Shown piece after piece: positions 33,518 through 42,018 of a stretch of DNA of 64,000 bases. Location of the stretch: positions 1 to 64,000 of the forward strand of contig NZ_CADIJV010000026.1 of NCBI RefSeq assembly GCF_902859765.1, in the 5' to 3' direction. The notes beneath the pieces are model-generated. The model was not told the origin of the DNA, searched no databases, and saw nothing but the letters and a program-made list of their open reading frames with translations. The stretch comes from Achromobacter pulmonis (GTDB lineage Bacteria; Pseudomonadota; Gammaproteobacteria; Burkholderiales; Burkholderiaceae_B). The position numbers and the translations under genes were made by a program. Position 1 is the stretch's first letter; every line of letters starts with the position of its first letter.

Positions 33518-34669
33518 ATGCAACGACGTTCATTCCTGAAGCAGGCGGGCCTGGGGACCATGGCGGCGGGGGCGGCGGTCAGCGCGCCCGCCCTGGCCCA
33601 GGACTCGCCCTCCATCAGTTGGCGCCTGGCGTCCGGCTTTCCCGCCGCGCTGGATCTGCGTACTGGCGCCGGCGAGATGTTCTGCAAGTTCGTCGCCGAT
33701 GCCACCGGCGGCAAATTCAGCATCCGCCCGCAGGCTGACGGCGCAATCGCGTCCGCGGCCGAACTGCTGGATGCCGTCGGCGCCGCCAAGGTGGAATGCG
33801 CCCACGTCTCCTCGGCCGCCTGTTTCGCCAAGAATCCCGCCTTCTGCTTCGATTCCGCCGTGCCATTCGGGCTCGACACCGGTTCGATGGACGCCTGGAT
33901 GCTCGAGGGCGACGGCCTGCGCCTGACGCGCGAGCTGTTCAAGGCGCACAAGATCCTCAACTTCCCCCTGGGCAACACCGGGCCGCAGATGGGCCTGTGG
34001 TCCAACCGCGAAATCAAGCGCGCCACCGACCTGAAAGACCTGAAGATGCGCGTCGACGGCCTGGCGGCGCAGGTGCTGGCGCGTCTGGGCGTGGCGCCGC
34101 AGGGGGCCGAATCGGCGGCGCAGGCAGAGGCCGCCAAGCAGGCCGGGGCCGCCAGGGCATCCCAGGACGGCAAGCCGGAAGCGGGCGCCGCGCCCGCCGG
34201 CCCGGACGCCGTGGCCGGGGCGGGCGCCTACGACGACGCCAAACTGGGCCTGAACAAGACCGCGAAGTTCTATTACGGCCCGAGCTGGTGGGCCCCCAGT
34301 GAACAGCTGTCGCTCTATATCAATGAAGAGGCCTGGGCCAAGTTGCCCAAGCACTACCAGGCGGCGCTCGAGGCCGCCGCCCTGGCCGCGCATACCCGCA
34401 CCACTGCGGCCTATGCCGCCCGCAATCCGGCGGCGCTGGCCCAGTTGGTCGCCGCCGGCGCCCAGGTGCGCGCCCTGCCGCGCTCGGTCATGGACGCCGC
34501 CTTCGAGGCCGCCGAGCAGGTCTACGCGGCGCTGGGCGAGAAAGATCCGAAGTTCAAGGAAATCCACGACAACTACATGGGCTGGCGCGACCACGCGATG
34601 CCCTGGTTCCGCCTGACGCAAGGCGCCTACGACCAGTATCTGGGCGTGGCGTTGTCGGCGCGGGGGTGA
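33518..34669 (+). CDS. orphan TRAP DctP-like receptor with altered central segment
   Basis: A 383-residue protein with a twin-arginine-type leader (MQRRSFLKQAG) and cleavage near ALA-QD. The N-terminal half and the C-terminal YDDAKLGLNKTAKFYYGPSWW match TRAP receptors of the TakP/DctP type. Between them, residues 194-237 are an alanine/glycine-rich low-complexity stretch. In relatives this region is the conserved GGDIYPALEKGTIDAAEW segment that shapes the ligand pocket. No DctQ or DctM genes are adjacent. It may have lost normal ligand binding. A terminator follows. Confidence 0.8.
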   Translation: MQRRSFLKQAGLGTMAAGAAVSAPALAQDSPSISWRLASGFPAALDLRTGAGEMFCKFVADATGGKFSIRPQADGAIASAAELLDAVGAAKVECAHVSSAACFAKNPAFCFDSAVPFGLDTGSMDAWMLEGDGLRLTRELFKAHKILNFPLGNTGPQMGLWSNREIKRATDLKDLKMRVDGLAAQVLARLGVAPQGAESAAQAEAAKQAGAARASQDGKPEAGAAPAGPDAVAGAGAYDDAKLGLNKTAKFYYGPSWWAPSEQLSLYINEEAWAKLPKHYQAALEAAALAAHTRTTAAYAARNPAALAQLVAAGAQVRALPRSVMDAAFEAAEQVYAALGEKDPKFKEIHDNYMGWRDHAMPWFRLTQGAYDQYLGVALSARG

Positions 34670-34705
34670 GCAGGCCCGGGTGCCGAATGGCATTCGGTAG
34701 GAGGT

Positions 34706-34735
34706 GGGGTTTTCGCTGACAACCCCGTGTTTTTT
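34706..34735 (+). terminator. terminator after the DctP-like gene
   Basis: GGGGTT and AACCCC arms with a 9-base loop are followed by GTG and six T residues. A second small perfect hairpin (CCGAAT-GGC-ATTCGG) sits just upstream at 34683-34697. Confidence 0.75.
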
Positions 34736-34924
34736 ACAAAAAAATGGGCGGTTTTGCTCCTTTTGTTGAACGGCATTCGAGTTTCGGCCTGATACAAAGG
34801 AGTAATATCCCGGGTCTTGACGCGCAAACGTGACGCCTTCACGCGCCATTGGACGTCAATCCGGCGGGTACATCCCGGCCTGGATAACCAACATTCCGAG
34901 ACAGACTTTAAGGTGGTATCAACC

Positions 34925-36079
34925 ATGCAATCCAAGACCAAGAAGCTGCTGGCCGCGCTGATCGCTGCCGGTATCGTCCCGGCCGCCCATGCGGCTGACA
35001 TCAAGTTGGGCGTGGCCGAAGCCCTGTCCGGCGGCGCCGCGCAATACGGCGTGTCGATCCGCAATGGTTTCCAACTGGCGGCCGACGAAATCAATGCCGC
35101 CGGCGGAATCAACGGCAACAAGATCGTGCTGGTGGTCGAAGACGAGCAGGGCAAGAAAGAAGAAGCGATCAACGTCTTCAAGAAGCTGATCTTCAAGGAC
35201 AACGTCCTGATGGTCTTCGGTCCGACGCTGTCGAACTCGGCCCAAGCCGCCGACCCGATCGCCCAGGCTGCCAAGACGGTCGCCTTCGGCACCTCCAACA
35301 CCGCCGACGGCATCACCTCCATCGGCAACTACGTGTTCCGCAATTCGGTCACCGAAGCCGACGTGCTGCCGGCCACCATTGCCACCGTCAAGGCCAAGAC
35401 CGGCCTGAAGAACGTGGCGGTGCTCTACGGCAACGACGACGTCTTCACCAAGAGCGGCTACGACAACTTCAAGAAGGCCCTGGAAGACCAGAAGATTCCG
35501 GTCACCACGACCGAAACCTTTGCCAAGGGCGACGTCGACTTCAAGGCCCAGCTCACCAAGATCAAGGGCACCAACCCCGACGCCATCGTGCTGTCGGCGC
35601 TGCTGGCCGAAGGCGCCCCGATCATGGTGCAGGCCCGCCAACTGGGCCTGAACGTGCCCGTCATCGGCGGCAACGGCATGAACTCGGTCAAGATCTTCGA
35701 CCTGGCCCCCGGCGGCGCGTCGAACAACCTGTGGATCGGCAGCCCGTGGTCGATCGAGAACAAGGCCCCCGCGAACGTCAAGTTCATCGACGCCTACAAG
35801 GCCAAGTTCAACGGCGCGCCCGACCAGTTCGCGGCCCAGTCGTATGACGCCATGCACATCGTGGCCCAGGCCCTGAAGAACACCAAGCTGACCGGTGAAC
35901 TGGCCAAGGACCGCGCCGCCCTGCGCGATGCGCTGCCCTCGGTGCAATGGAGCGGCGCCACCGGCCCGTTCAAGTTCCGCCAGGCCAAGGACCGCGCCGG
36001 CAAGCCCGCTGGCTATGACGCCGACCAGGCACCGATCGTCAGCGTGACCAAGGACGGCAAGTACGTCATCGAGAAGTAA
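34925..36079 (+). CDS. livK: branched-chain amino acid ABC transporter substrate-binding protein
   Basis: A 384-residue periplasmic receptor of the LivK/LivJ family. The signal peptide ends AAHA (residues 1 to about 23), followed by DIKLGVAEALSGGAAQYGVSIRNGFQLAADEINAAGGING split across the first lobe. The ATG at 34925 gives a normal signal peptide; the TTG-initiated extension from 34817 is not needed. It is probably the high-affinity receptor for leucine/isoleucine/valine or a related amino acid. A strong terminator separates it from livHMGF, as expected when receptor is made in excess. Confidence 0.93.
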   Translation: MQSKTKKLLAALIAAGIVPAAHAADIKLGVAEALSGGAAQYGVSIRNGFQLAADEINAAGGINGNKIVLVVEDEQGKKEEAINVFKKLIFKDNVLMVFGPTLSNSAQAADPIAQAAKTVAFGTSNTADGITSIGNYVFRNSVTEADVLPATIATVKAKTGLKNVAVLYGNDDVFTKSGYDNFKKALEDQKIPVTTTETFAKGDVDFKAQLTKIKGTNPDAIVLSALLAEGAPIMVQARQLGLNVPVIGGNGMNSVKIFDLAPGGASNNLWIGSPWSIENKAPANVKFIDAYKAKFNGAPDQFAAQSYDAMHIVAQALKNTKLTGELAKDRAALRDALPSVQWSGATGPFKFRQAKDRAGKPAGYDADQAPIVSVTKDGKYVIEK

Positions 36080-36106
36080 GCAGTCGGCATCCCCGCGCGG
36101 GGGGAT

Positions 36107-36151
36107 GCGCCTTGCGGACGGCGGCTGGCCGCGGTCCGCAAGGCGCTTTTT
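36107..36151 (+). terminator. strong terminator between livK and livH
   Basis: GCGCCTTGCGGAC (36107-36119) and GTCCGCAAGGCGC (36134-36146) form a perfect 13-bp stem followed by five T residues. Confidence 0.92.
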
Positions 36152-36189
36152 ATCGTAGGACTCCCCAGGAATAGAACGGCTCTCTCAGG

Positions 36190-36308
36190 GCGGCAGGTCC
36201 ACGCAATGCGCGGCGTGGAAGGCCTTACACAGGCCTGCCCCGGGTCCCGAAGCCGAGCCTGGCGAGCGGCAAGTCCACGCGGGGGGCGCGGCGTGGAGGC
36301 TCTTTTTT
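36190..36308 (+). promoter_or_regulatory. livH leader with two related hairpins and a terminator-like end
   Basis: Two imperfect direct repeats (36190-36224 and 36266-36301) each contain CCACGC and GCGTGG arms. The second is enclosed by GAGCCT (36255-36260) and AGGCTC (36297-36302) and followed by six T residues, 20 bases before the livH start. This looks like an attenuator or a second terminator. Confidence 0.6.
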
Positions 36309-36328
36309 GATTTGGAATATGTCCCATC

Positions 36329-37210
36329 ATGTTGGAACAACAATTCGTTAACGCCTTGTCGTTGGGCTGTGTGTACGCACTGTTCGCGCTGGGCTTCACG
36401 CTGGTATTCGGCGTGCTCGGGGTCATCAACCTCGCGCATGGCGCCGTCTTCATGGTGGGAGCCTACGCGGCGCTCTCCGTGGTGCAGCATTTCGGCCTGC
36501 CCCTGTGGGCGGCCCTGATGGTGGCATTTTTCGTCGCCGGTTTCACCGGGGTCATCATCGACTACCTGGTGCTCAAGCCGCTGCGCAAGCGCAATGCGCC
36601 GCACCTGATCCCCATGATCGCCACGATCGGCGTCGGCATCATCCTGAACAACGGCGCGCAAGGCATCTTCGGCGCGGGCAACATGCGGTTCCCGCACGGC
36701 ACCGTCCCCGAGGATGTGATCGAGATCGCCGGCCTGCACCTGACCGTGATCGAACTGGGCATCATCTTCCTGTCGTTCGCGCTCATGGCGCTGCTGATGT
36801 TCGTCATGCGGCGCACCCAATTCGGCCGCGCCCTGCGCGCCATCGCCGAATCGCCCAAGGCCGCCTGGCTGCTGGGCATCAACGTCGAAAAGCTCTTCAT
36901 CACCACCTCGTTCGCCGCGGCCGCCCTGGGCGGGGTCGCGGGCGTGCTGATCGGCCTGTACTCGAACGCGCTGTTCCCGCTGATGGGCCAGCCGATGCTG
37001 CACAAGGGCATCGCGGTCATCATCCTGGGCGGCATGGGCGACATTCGCGGCGCCATGCTGGGCGGGCTGTTCCTGGGCTTCGCCGAAGTGCTGTCGGTGG
37101 CCTATATCGGCTCCACCATGCGCGACGCGGTGGCATTCGGCCTGCTGTTCCTGATTCTGCTGGTGCGTCCGCAGGGTCTGTTCGGCAAAGTGGTTCAACG
37201 CAAGGCTTGA
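36329..37210 (+). CDS. livH: branched-chain amino acid ABC transporter permease LivH
   Basis: A 293-residue inner-membrane permease. Family features are VFGVLGVINLAHGAVFMVGAY near the N-terminus, RRTQFGRALRAIAESPKAAWLLGI as the ATPase-coupling loop, and ILGGMGDIRGAMLGG. It pairs with LivM. The stop is two bases before the livM start. Expression may depend on reading through two hairpins upstream. Confidence 0.95.
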   Translation: MLEQQFVNALSLGCVYALFALGFTLVFGVLGVINLAHGAVFMVGAYAALSVVQHFGLPLWAALMVAFFVAGFTGVIIDYLVLKPLRKRNAPHLIPMIATIGVGIILNNGAQGIFGAGNMRFPHGTVPEDVIEIAGLHLTVIELGIIFLSFALMALLMFVMRRTQFGRALRAIAESPKAAWLLGINVEKLFITTSFAAAALGGVAGVLIGLYSNALFPLMGQPMLHKGIAVIILGGMGDIRGAMLGGLFLGFAEVLSVAYIGSTMRDAVAFGLLFLILLVRPQGLFGKVVQRKA

Positions 37211-37212
37211 GT

Positions 37213-38079
37213 ATGAGCGGATTCGAAAATTTCTGGGCCATCTATGGCAACCTGGTGCTGACCCTCGGCACCAACGCCCTGCTGGCCCTCTCCATCTGGC
37301 TGACGCTTGCCTGCGGCATGCTGGCCATGGCCAATGCGGCCTTCATGGGCATCGGCGCGTACGCCGCGGCGTTGCTCACCATGAACTACGACGTCTCGTT
37401 TCCGGTCGCGCTGGCCGGCGGCATGGCGGCGCCGGCCCTGGTGGCGGCGCTGATCGGCTTGCCGACCTTGCGCCTGTCCGGGGTCTACCTGGCCATGGCC
37501 ACGCTGGGCTTTGGCGAGGTGGTGCGCGTGACGGTGCTGAACACCGAGTCGCTCACCGGCGGCGCGCTCGGCCTCAACGGCATCCCGCAACTGACCCAGT
37601 GGTGGCATGTCATCCTGGCCTTGGTCATCGTCCTGGTGGTGCTGTGGCGCGTGCGCGCGTCCAAGATCGGCCGAGCCTTCGAGGCCATCCGCGGCGACGA
37701 AACCGCGGCCGGCCTGATGGGCATCGACGTGCGCGCCAACAAGATGCTGGCCTTCGTGGCGGGCGCGATGATCGCCGGCCTGGCCGGCGCGCTGAATGCC
37801 CACCTGACGTTCTTCATCGGCCCCAACGAATACGGCTTTGACCGGGGCGTGGAAATCCTGACCATGGCCATCCTGGGCGGCATCGGCGGTCTGGCCGGTC
37901 CCGTGCTGGGCAGCTTCATCATTACCGTGCTGCCCGAACTGCTGCGCGGTTTCGCGGATTTCCGCCTGGTCATCAACGGAGTGATCCTGGTGGTGATTGT
38001 GCTGTTCCTGCCGCAAGGCATCTGGGATCCGGCGCGCTTCAAGCGCTGGATGCGTCAAGGAGGCAAGCGCCATGCTTGA
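37213..38079 (+). CDS. livM: branched-chain amino acid ABC transporter permease LivM
   Basis: A 288-residue polytopic permease. LAMANAAFMGIGAYAAALL and RLSGVYLAMATLGFGEVVRV are LivM signatures; the coupling loop is SKIGRAFEAIRGDETAAGLMGID. It forms the membrane channel with LivH. livG begins eight bases before its stop. Confidence 0.95.
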   Translation: MSGFENFWAIYGNLVLTLGTNALLALSIWLTLACGMLAMANAAFMGIGAYAAALLTMNYDVSFPVALAGGMAAPALVAALIGLPTLRLSGVYLAMATLGFGEVVRVTVLNTESLTGGALGLNGIPQLTQWWHVILALVIVLVVLWRVRASKIGRAFEAIRGDETAAGLMGIDVRANKMLAFVAGAMIAGLAGALNAHLTFFIGPNEYGFDRGVEILTMAILGGIGGLAGPVLGSFIITVLPELLRGFADFRLVINGVILVVIVLFLPQGIWDPARFKRWMRQGGKRHA

Positions 38080-38860
38080 GCTGACCTCCGTTTCCAAGAG
38101 CTTTGGCGGCCTGCACGTGCTGCATGACGTCAGCCTGTCGGTGCCCGAAGGCGCGATCTTCGGCCTGATCGGCCCCAACGGCGCCGGCAAGACCACGGTG
38201 TTCAACCTGATCACCGGCCTGCTGCCGCCCAGCGGCGGCAGCATCACCTTTAATGGTGAAAGCCTGCTGCGCAGGAAGCCGCATGCCATCACCCGCATGG
38301 GCATCGCCCGCACCTTCCAGAACATCCGTCTCTTCAAGGAGATGACGCTGCTGGAAAACGTGGTGGTGGGCGCCTACCGCCACATGAATTACGGCTTTCC
38401 CAGCCTGCTGCTGGGTCTGCCGGGTTACCGCGAGCACGAAAAGCGCGCCCGCGAGCGCGCCCACGAGCTGCTGACCTGGATGCGGCTGGACCACAAGGCC
38501 AATGACCTGGCCGACAACCTGTCCTACGGCGAACAGCGCCGCCTGGAGCTGGCGCGCGCGCTGGCCACCGAGCCCAAGCTGCTGTTGCTGGACGAGCCGG
38601 TCGCCGGCATGAACACCGGCGAGCGCGCCGAGCTGATGCGCGAGATTCTGGCGATCCGCGACCGCGGCTACACGATCCTCATGATCGAGCACGACATGCG
38701 CTTCGTGATGGGGCTGTGCGAGCGCATCGCGGTGCTGAACTTCGGCAAGATCATCGCTTGCGGCGGGCCCGAAGAGATCCGCAACAACGAGCAGGTCATC
38801 GAGGCCTACCTGGGCCGCGAAGACGACGACGACACCGAAAACGCGGAGGCCGCACAATGA
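38072..38860 (+). CDS. livG: branched-chain amino acid ABC transporter ATPase LivG
   Basis: A 262-residue ATPase. Walker A is GPNGAGKTTVFNLITG, the signature is LSYGEQRRLELARAL, Walker B is LLLLDEPVAGMN and the switch histidine is in MIEHDM. AAGGAGG at 38057-38063 lies before the ATG at 38072, which excludes the longer upstream frame. The acidic tail DDDDTENAEAAQ is unusual but harmless. The stop overlaps the livF start as ATGA. Confidence 0.95.
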   Translation: MLELTSVSKSFGGLHVLHDVSLSVPEGAIFGLIGPNGAGKTTVFNLITGLLPPSGGSITFNGESLLRRKPHAITRMGIARTFQNIRLFKEMTLLENVVVGAYRHMNYGFPSLLLGLPGYREHEKRARERAHELLTWMRLDHKANDLADNLSYGEQRRLELARALATEPKLLLLDEPVAGMNTGERAELMREILAIRDRGYTILMIEHDMRFVMGLCERIAVLNFGKIIACGGPEEIRNNEQVIEAYLGREDDDDTENAEAAQ

Positions 38861-39567
38861 GCACGATGCTGGAAGTCCGCGGACTCGAGGTCAACTACGG
38901 CCACATCGAAGCCGTCCGCGGCATCGACCTGGACCTGCAAGCCAAGGAAATCACCGCCCTGGTCGGCGCCAACGGCGCCGGCAAATCGACCACGCTGCTG
39001 GCGCTGTCGGGCCTGCTGCCCAAGGCGCGCGGCAAGATCCTGTTCGAAGGCGAGGACGTCACCAACCTGGCGCCGCACCAACTGGTGGCGCGCGGCATCG
39101 TGCAGGTGCCGGAAGGCCGGGCCATCCTCACCACCATGACCGTGCTGGAGAACCTCGAGCTGGGCGCCTACCGCCGCGGCCTGAAGAATGTCGACTCGGA
39201 CCTGGAATATGTCTTCAATCTGTTCCCGCGCCTGAAAGAGCGGATCACCGGCATCGCCGGCAACCTCTCCGGCGGCGAGCAGCAGATGCTGGCGATCGGC
39301 CGCGCCCTGATGGCCAAGCCGCGCCTGCTGCTGCTGGACGAGCCGTCGATGGGCCTGGCGCCGATCGTGGTGCAGGAAATTTTCCGCTCGCTGCGGGCGA
39401 TCAATGCCGACGGCCTGACGCTGTTCCTGGTGGAGCAGAATGTGCGCCAGGCGCTCAAGATCGCGCAACACGGCTATGTGCTGGAGAATGGCGCCATGGC
39501 GCTGTCGGGTACCGGTCGCGGGCTGCTGGGCCACCCGCGGGTGCTGGAAGCCTACCTGGGCGCTTGA
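38857..39567 (+). CDS. livF: branched-chain amino acid ABC transporter ATPase LivF
   Basis: A 236-residue ATPase. Walker A is GANGAGKSTTLLALSG, the signature is LSGGEQQMLAIGRAL, Walker B is LLLLDEPSMGLAP, and VEQN replaces the usual switch-histidine segment as in other LivF proteins. The start at 38857 overlaps the livG stop. It is the last gene of the operon. Confidence 0.95.
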   Translation: MSTMLEVRGLEVNYGHIEAVRGIDLDLQAKEITALVGANGAGKSTTLLALSGLLPKARGKILFEGEDVTNLAPHQLVARGIVQVPEGRAILTTMTVLENLELGAYRRGLKNVDSDLEYVFNLFPRLKERITGIAGNLSGGEQQMLAIGRALMAKPRLLLLDEPSMGLAPIVVQEIFRSLRAINADGLTLFLVEQNVRQALKIAQHGYVLENGAMALSGTGRGLLGHPRVLEAYLGA

Positions 39568-39892
39568 TTCGACGGGGGCGCAGGCATGGCCGAGAGGTCA
39601 TGATTGCGTCCCTTTTTAAGAATGCGACAGCCGCCCGCCAGGGTACGGCAGTCGGTTTGCCTGGATCTCCCTATGCTTGCCCAATTTTTGAGCATCCGTG
39701 GTAGAATTTCGGGCTTTCCCTCATTTTGACCATTGCACGGGCGGGTAATAACGCTTAGGCGGGACGTCGATAGGGATGACGGAGTCGGCTGAAACCCAGT
39801 TTCTGGGAAGACGCGGGTTCCGCCGTCTAGTTGAGGGAAAAACCTGGCTGGATCGTCCAGCCGGAGACCATTTTTCATATCTAGGAACCATC
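39568..39892 (+). promoter_or_regulatory. rplM promoter and structured leader
   Basis: A 325-base gap without a gene. An extended -10 (TG-G-TAGAAT, hexamer at 39702-39707) sits about 186 bases before rplM, with no clean -35. The leader holds CCCAG-TTT-CTGGG near 39795-39807 and GGCTGGA-TCG-TCCAGCC near 39846-39862. It could be the site of autogenous control by L13, as known for E. coli rplM. Confidence 0.5.
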
Positions 39893-40321
39893 ATGAAGAC
39901 CTTTGTGGCCAAGCCGCATGAAGTCCAACGTGACTGGTTTGTGATCGACGCCAAGGGCAAAGTCCTCGGTCGTGTGGCCAGCGAAGTCGCACGTCGTCTG
40001 CGTGGCAAGCACAAACCTGAATTCACGCCGCACGTTGATACCGGCGATTACATCGTCATCATCAACGCTTCCGATATCGTCGTCACCGGTACCAAGGCGA
40101 AGGACAAGAAGTACTTCCGCCACACCACGTACCCGGGCGGTATCCGCGAAACGAACTTCGAGAAGATGCAAGAGCGTTTTCCCGGTCGCGCCATTCAGAA
40201 GGCCGTCAAGGGCATGCTGCCCAAGGGTCCTCTGGGCTACGCCATGATCAAGAAGCTGAAGGTCTATGCCGGTGCCGAGCACCCGCACACCGCCCAGCAG
40301 CCCAAGACGCTGGATATCTAA
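39893..40321 (+). CDS. rplM: 50S ribosomal protein L13
   Basis: A 142-residue protein of normal length. [20 protein letters not shown] opens the chain and [22 protein letters not shown] and YPGGIR are family motifs. L13 is an early assembly protein of the large subunit. The start at 39893 is the conserved one. rpsI follows nine bases after the stop, the standard operon. Confidence 0.98.
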   Translation: MKTFVAKPHEVQRDWFVIDAKGKVLGRVASEVARRLRGKHKPEFTPHVDTGDYIVIINASDIVVTGTKAKDKKYFRHTTYPGGIRETNFEKMQERFPGRAIQKAVKGMLPKGPLGYAMIKKLKVYAGAEHPHTAQQPKTLDI

Positions 40322-40330
40322 GGAAACGCC

Positions 40331-40723
40331 ATGATCGGTAACTGGAACTACGGAACCGGCCGTCGCAAAACTTCGGTGGCTCGCGTTTTCATCAAGAAAG
40401 GCACCGGCAAGATCGTCGTCAACGGCAAGCCCGTCGACGAGTTCTTCGCTCGTGAAACCGGCCGCATGGTCGTGCGCCAGCCGCTGGAACTGACCGGCCA
40501 CCTGGAATCGTTCGACATCAAGGTCAACGTGCACGGCGGCGGTGAAACCGGCCAGGCCGGCGCAGTCCGTCACGGCATCACGCGTGCCCTGATCGACTAC
40601 GACGCGACCCTGAAGCCCGCGCTGTCGCAAGCTGGCTTTGTGACCCGCGATGCCCGCGAAGTCGAACGCAAGAAGGTCGGCTTCCGCAAGGCGCGCCGTC
40701 GCAAGCAGTTCAGCAAGCGTTAA
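40331..40723 (+). CDS. rpsI: 30S ribosomal protein S9
   Basis: A 130-residue protein with [14 protein letters not shown] at the N-terminus, the [15 protein letters not shown] block, and the conserved basic tail [11 protein letters not shown] that reaches the P-site tRNA. It is co-transcribed with rplM and followed by a strong terminator. Confidence 0.98.
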   Translation: MIGNWNYGTGRRKTSVARVFIKKGTGKIVVNGKPVDEFFARETGRMVVRQPLELTGHLESFDIKVNVHGGGETGQAGAVRHGITRALIDYDATLKPALSQAGFVTRDAREVERKKVGFRKARRRKQFSKR

Positions 40724-40731
40724 TCGCTGCG

Positions 40732-40761
40732 AAAAAAGCCCGCCTCGTGCGGGCTTTTTTT
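40732..40761 (+). terminator. rplM-rpsI terminator
   Basis: GCCCGC and GCGGGC arms flanked by AAAAAA and seven T residues, eight bases after the rpsI stop. Confidence 0.92.
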
Positions 40762-40913
40762 ACATTCCGGGGCCCCGGCCCCGATCCAGGCCCGCGGAAC
40801 TCCGCGGGCTTCGTCCGGTCGGACTCCGGTCGCCGCGCGCTTTCAAGCGTGCGGCGGCAAGGCCGGTTGTCCGAGCGATACAATCGAGCCTCGTTCTACG
40901 TAGAGCACACATC

Positions 40914-41978
40914 ATGGCCCAAGCATCGAACTCCCGTATCAAGGTTGGTATCGTCGGCGGCACCGGTTACACCGGCGTCGAACTGCTGCGCTTGCTGTCG
41001 CAGCATCCCCATGTGGAATTGACCGCCATCACGTCCCGCAAGGAAGACGGGCTGCCGGTGGCCGACATGTACCCGAACCTGCGCGGCCGCGTGCGGATCG
41101 CCTTTTCCGCGCCGGAAAAGGCCACGCTGACCGACTGCGATGTGGTGTTCTTCGCCACGCCCCATGGCGTGGCCATGGCCCAGGCCCAGGAACTGATCGC
41201 CGCCGGCACCAAGGTCATCGATCTGGCCGCGGACTTTCGCCTGCAGGACGTGCCTACCTTCGAGCGCTGGTACAAGATCCCCCATACCTGCCCCGACATC
41301 CTGGCTGAATCGCAGTATGGCCTGGTCGAGCTGAACCGCGAAGCCATCGCCAAGGCGCGCGTCATCGGCAACCCGGGTTGCTATCCGACCACGGTGCTGC
41401 TGGGCCTGGCTCCGCTGCTCGAAGGCGGCAAACAGCTGGTCGACGTACAGACCCTGATCGCGGACTGCAAGTCGGGCGTGTCCGGCGCCGGCCGCAAGGC
41501 CGAGGTCGGCTCGCTGTTCTCCGAAGCGTCGGACAACTTCAAGGCCTACGGCGTGGCTGGCCATCGCCATCATCCGGAAATCGTTGCCCAGCTCGAGAAG
41601 ATCGCTGGCGGCAAGGTCGGCCTGACTTTCGTGCCGCATCTGGTGCCGATGATCCGCGGCATGTACTCGACCCTCTACGCCCGCATCCAGCCCGAGGCGC
41701 GCGACACCGACTTCCAGGCTCTGTTCGAGCAGCGCTATGCCGACGAGCCGTTCGTCGACGTCATGCCCGCCGGCAGCCTGCCCGAGACGCGCTCGGTGCG
41801 CGCCTCGAACAACCTGCGTATCGCGCTGTCGCGTCCGGGCGGCGGCGACCAGCTCATCATCATGGTGGTGCAGGACAACCTGGTGAAGGGCGCGGCCGGC
41901 CAGGCGGTGCAGAACATGAACCTGATGTTCGGCTTCACCGAAACCCTCGGCCTGGATCAGGTCGCGATCCTGCCCTGA
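40914..41978 (+). CDS. argC: N-acetyl-gamma-glutamyl-phosphate reductase
   Basis: A 354-residue enzyme that reduces N-acetylglutamyl phosphate to the semialdehyde in arginine biosynthesis. The NADP-binding motif is [18 protein letters not shown]; the catalytic cysteine is in GNPGCYPTT; the catalytic histidine region is GHRHHPEI. The start at 40914 gives [15 protein letters not shown]. It is followed 40 bases later by a small membrane protein gene. Confidence 0.97.
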   Translation: MAQASNSRIKVGIVGGTGYTGVELLRLLSQHPHVELTAITSRKEDGLPVADMYPNLRGRVRIAFSAPEKATLTDCDVVFFATPHGVAMAQAQELIAAGTKVIDLAADFRLQDVPTFERWYKIPHTCPDILAESQYGLVELNREAIAKARVIGNPGCYPTTVLLGLAPLLEGGKQLVDVQTLIADCKSGVSGAGRKAEVGSLFSEASDNFKAYGVAGHRHHPEIVAQLEKIAGGKVGLTFVPHLVPMIRGMYSTLYARIQPEARDTDFQALFEQRYADEPFVDVMPAGSLPETRSVRASNNLRIALSRPGGGDQLIIMVVQDNLVKGAAGQAVQNMNLMFGFTETLGLDQVAILP

Positions 41979-42018
41979 GTTGCGGTCGGGCTGGCGGTCC
42001 GCCGCCGGCCCGTTCACC

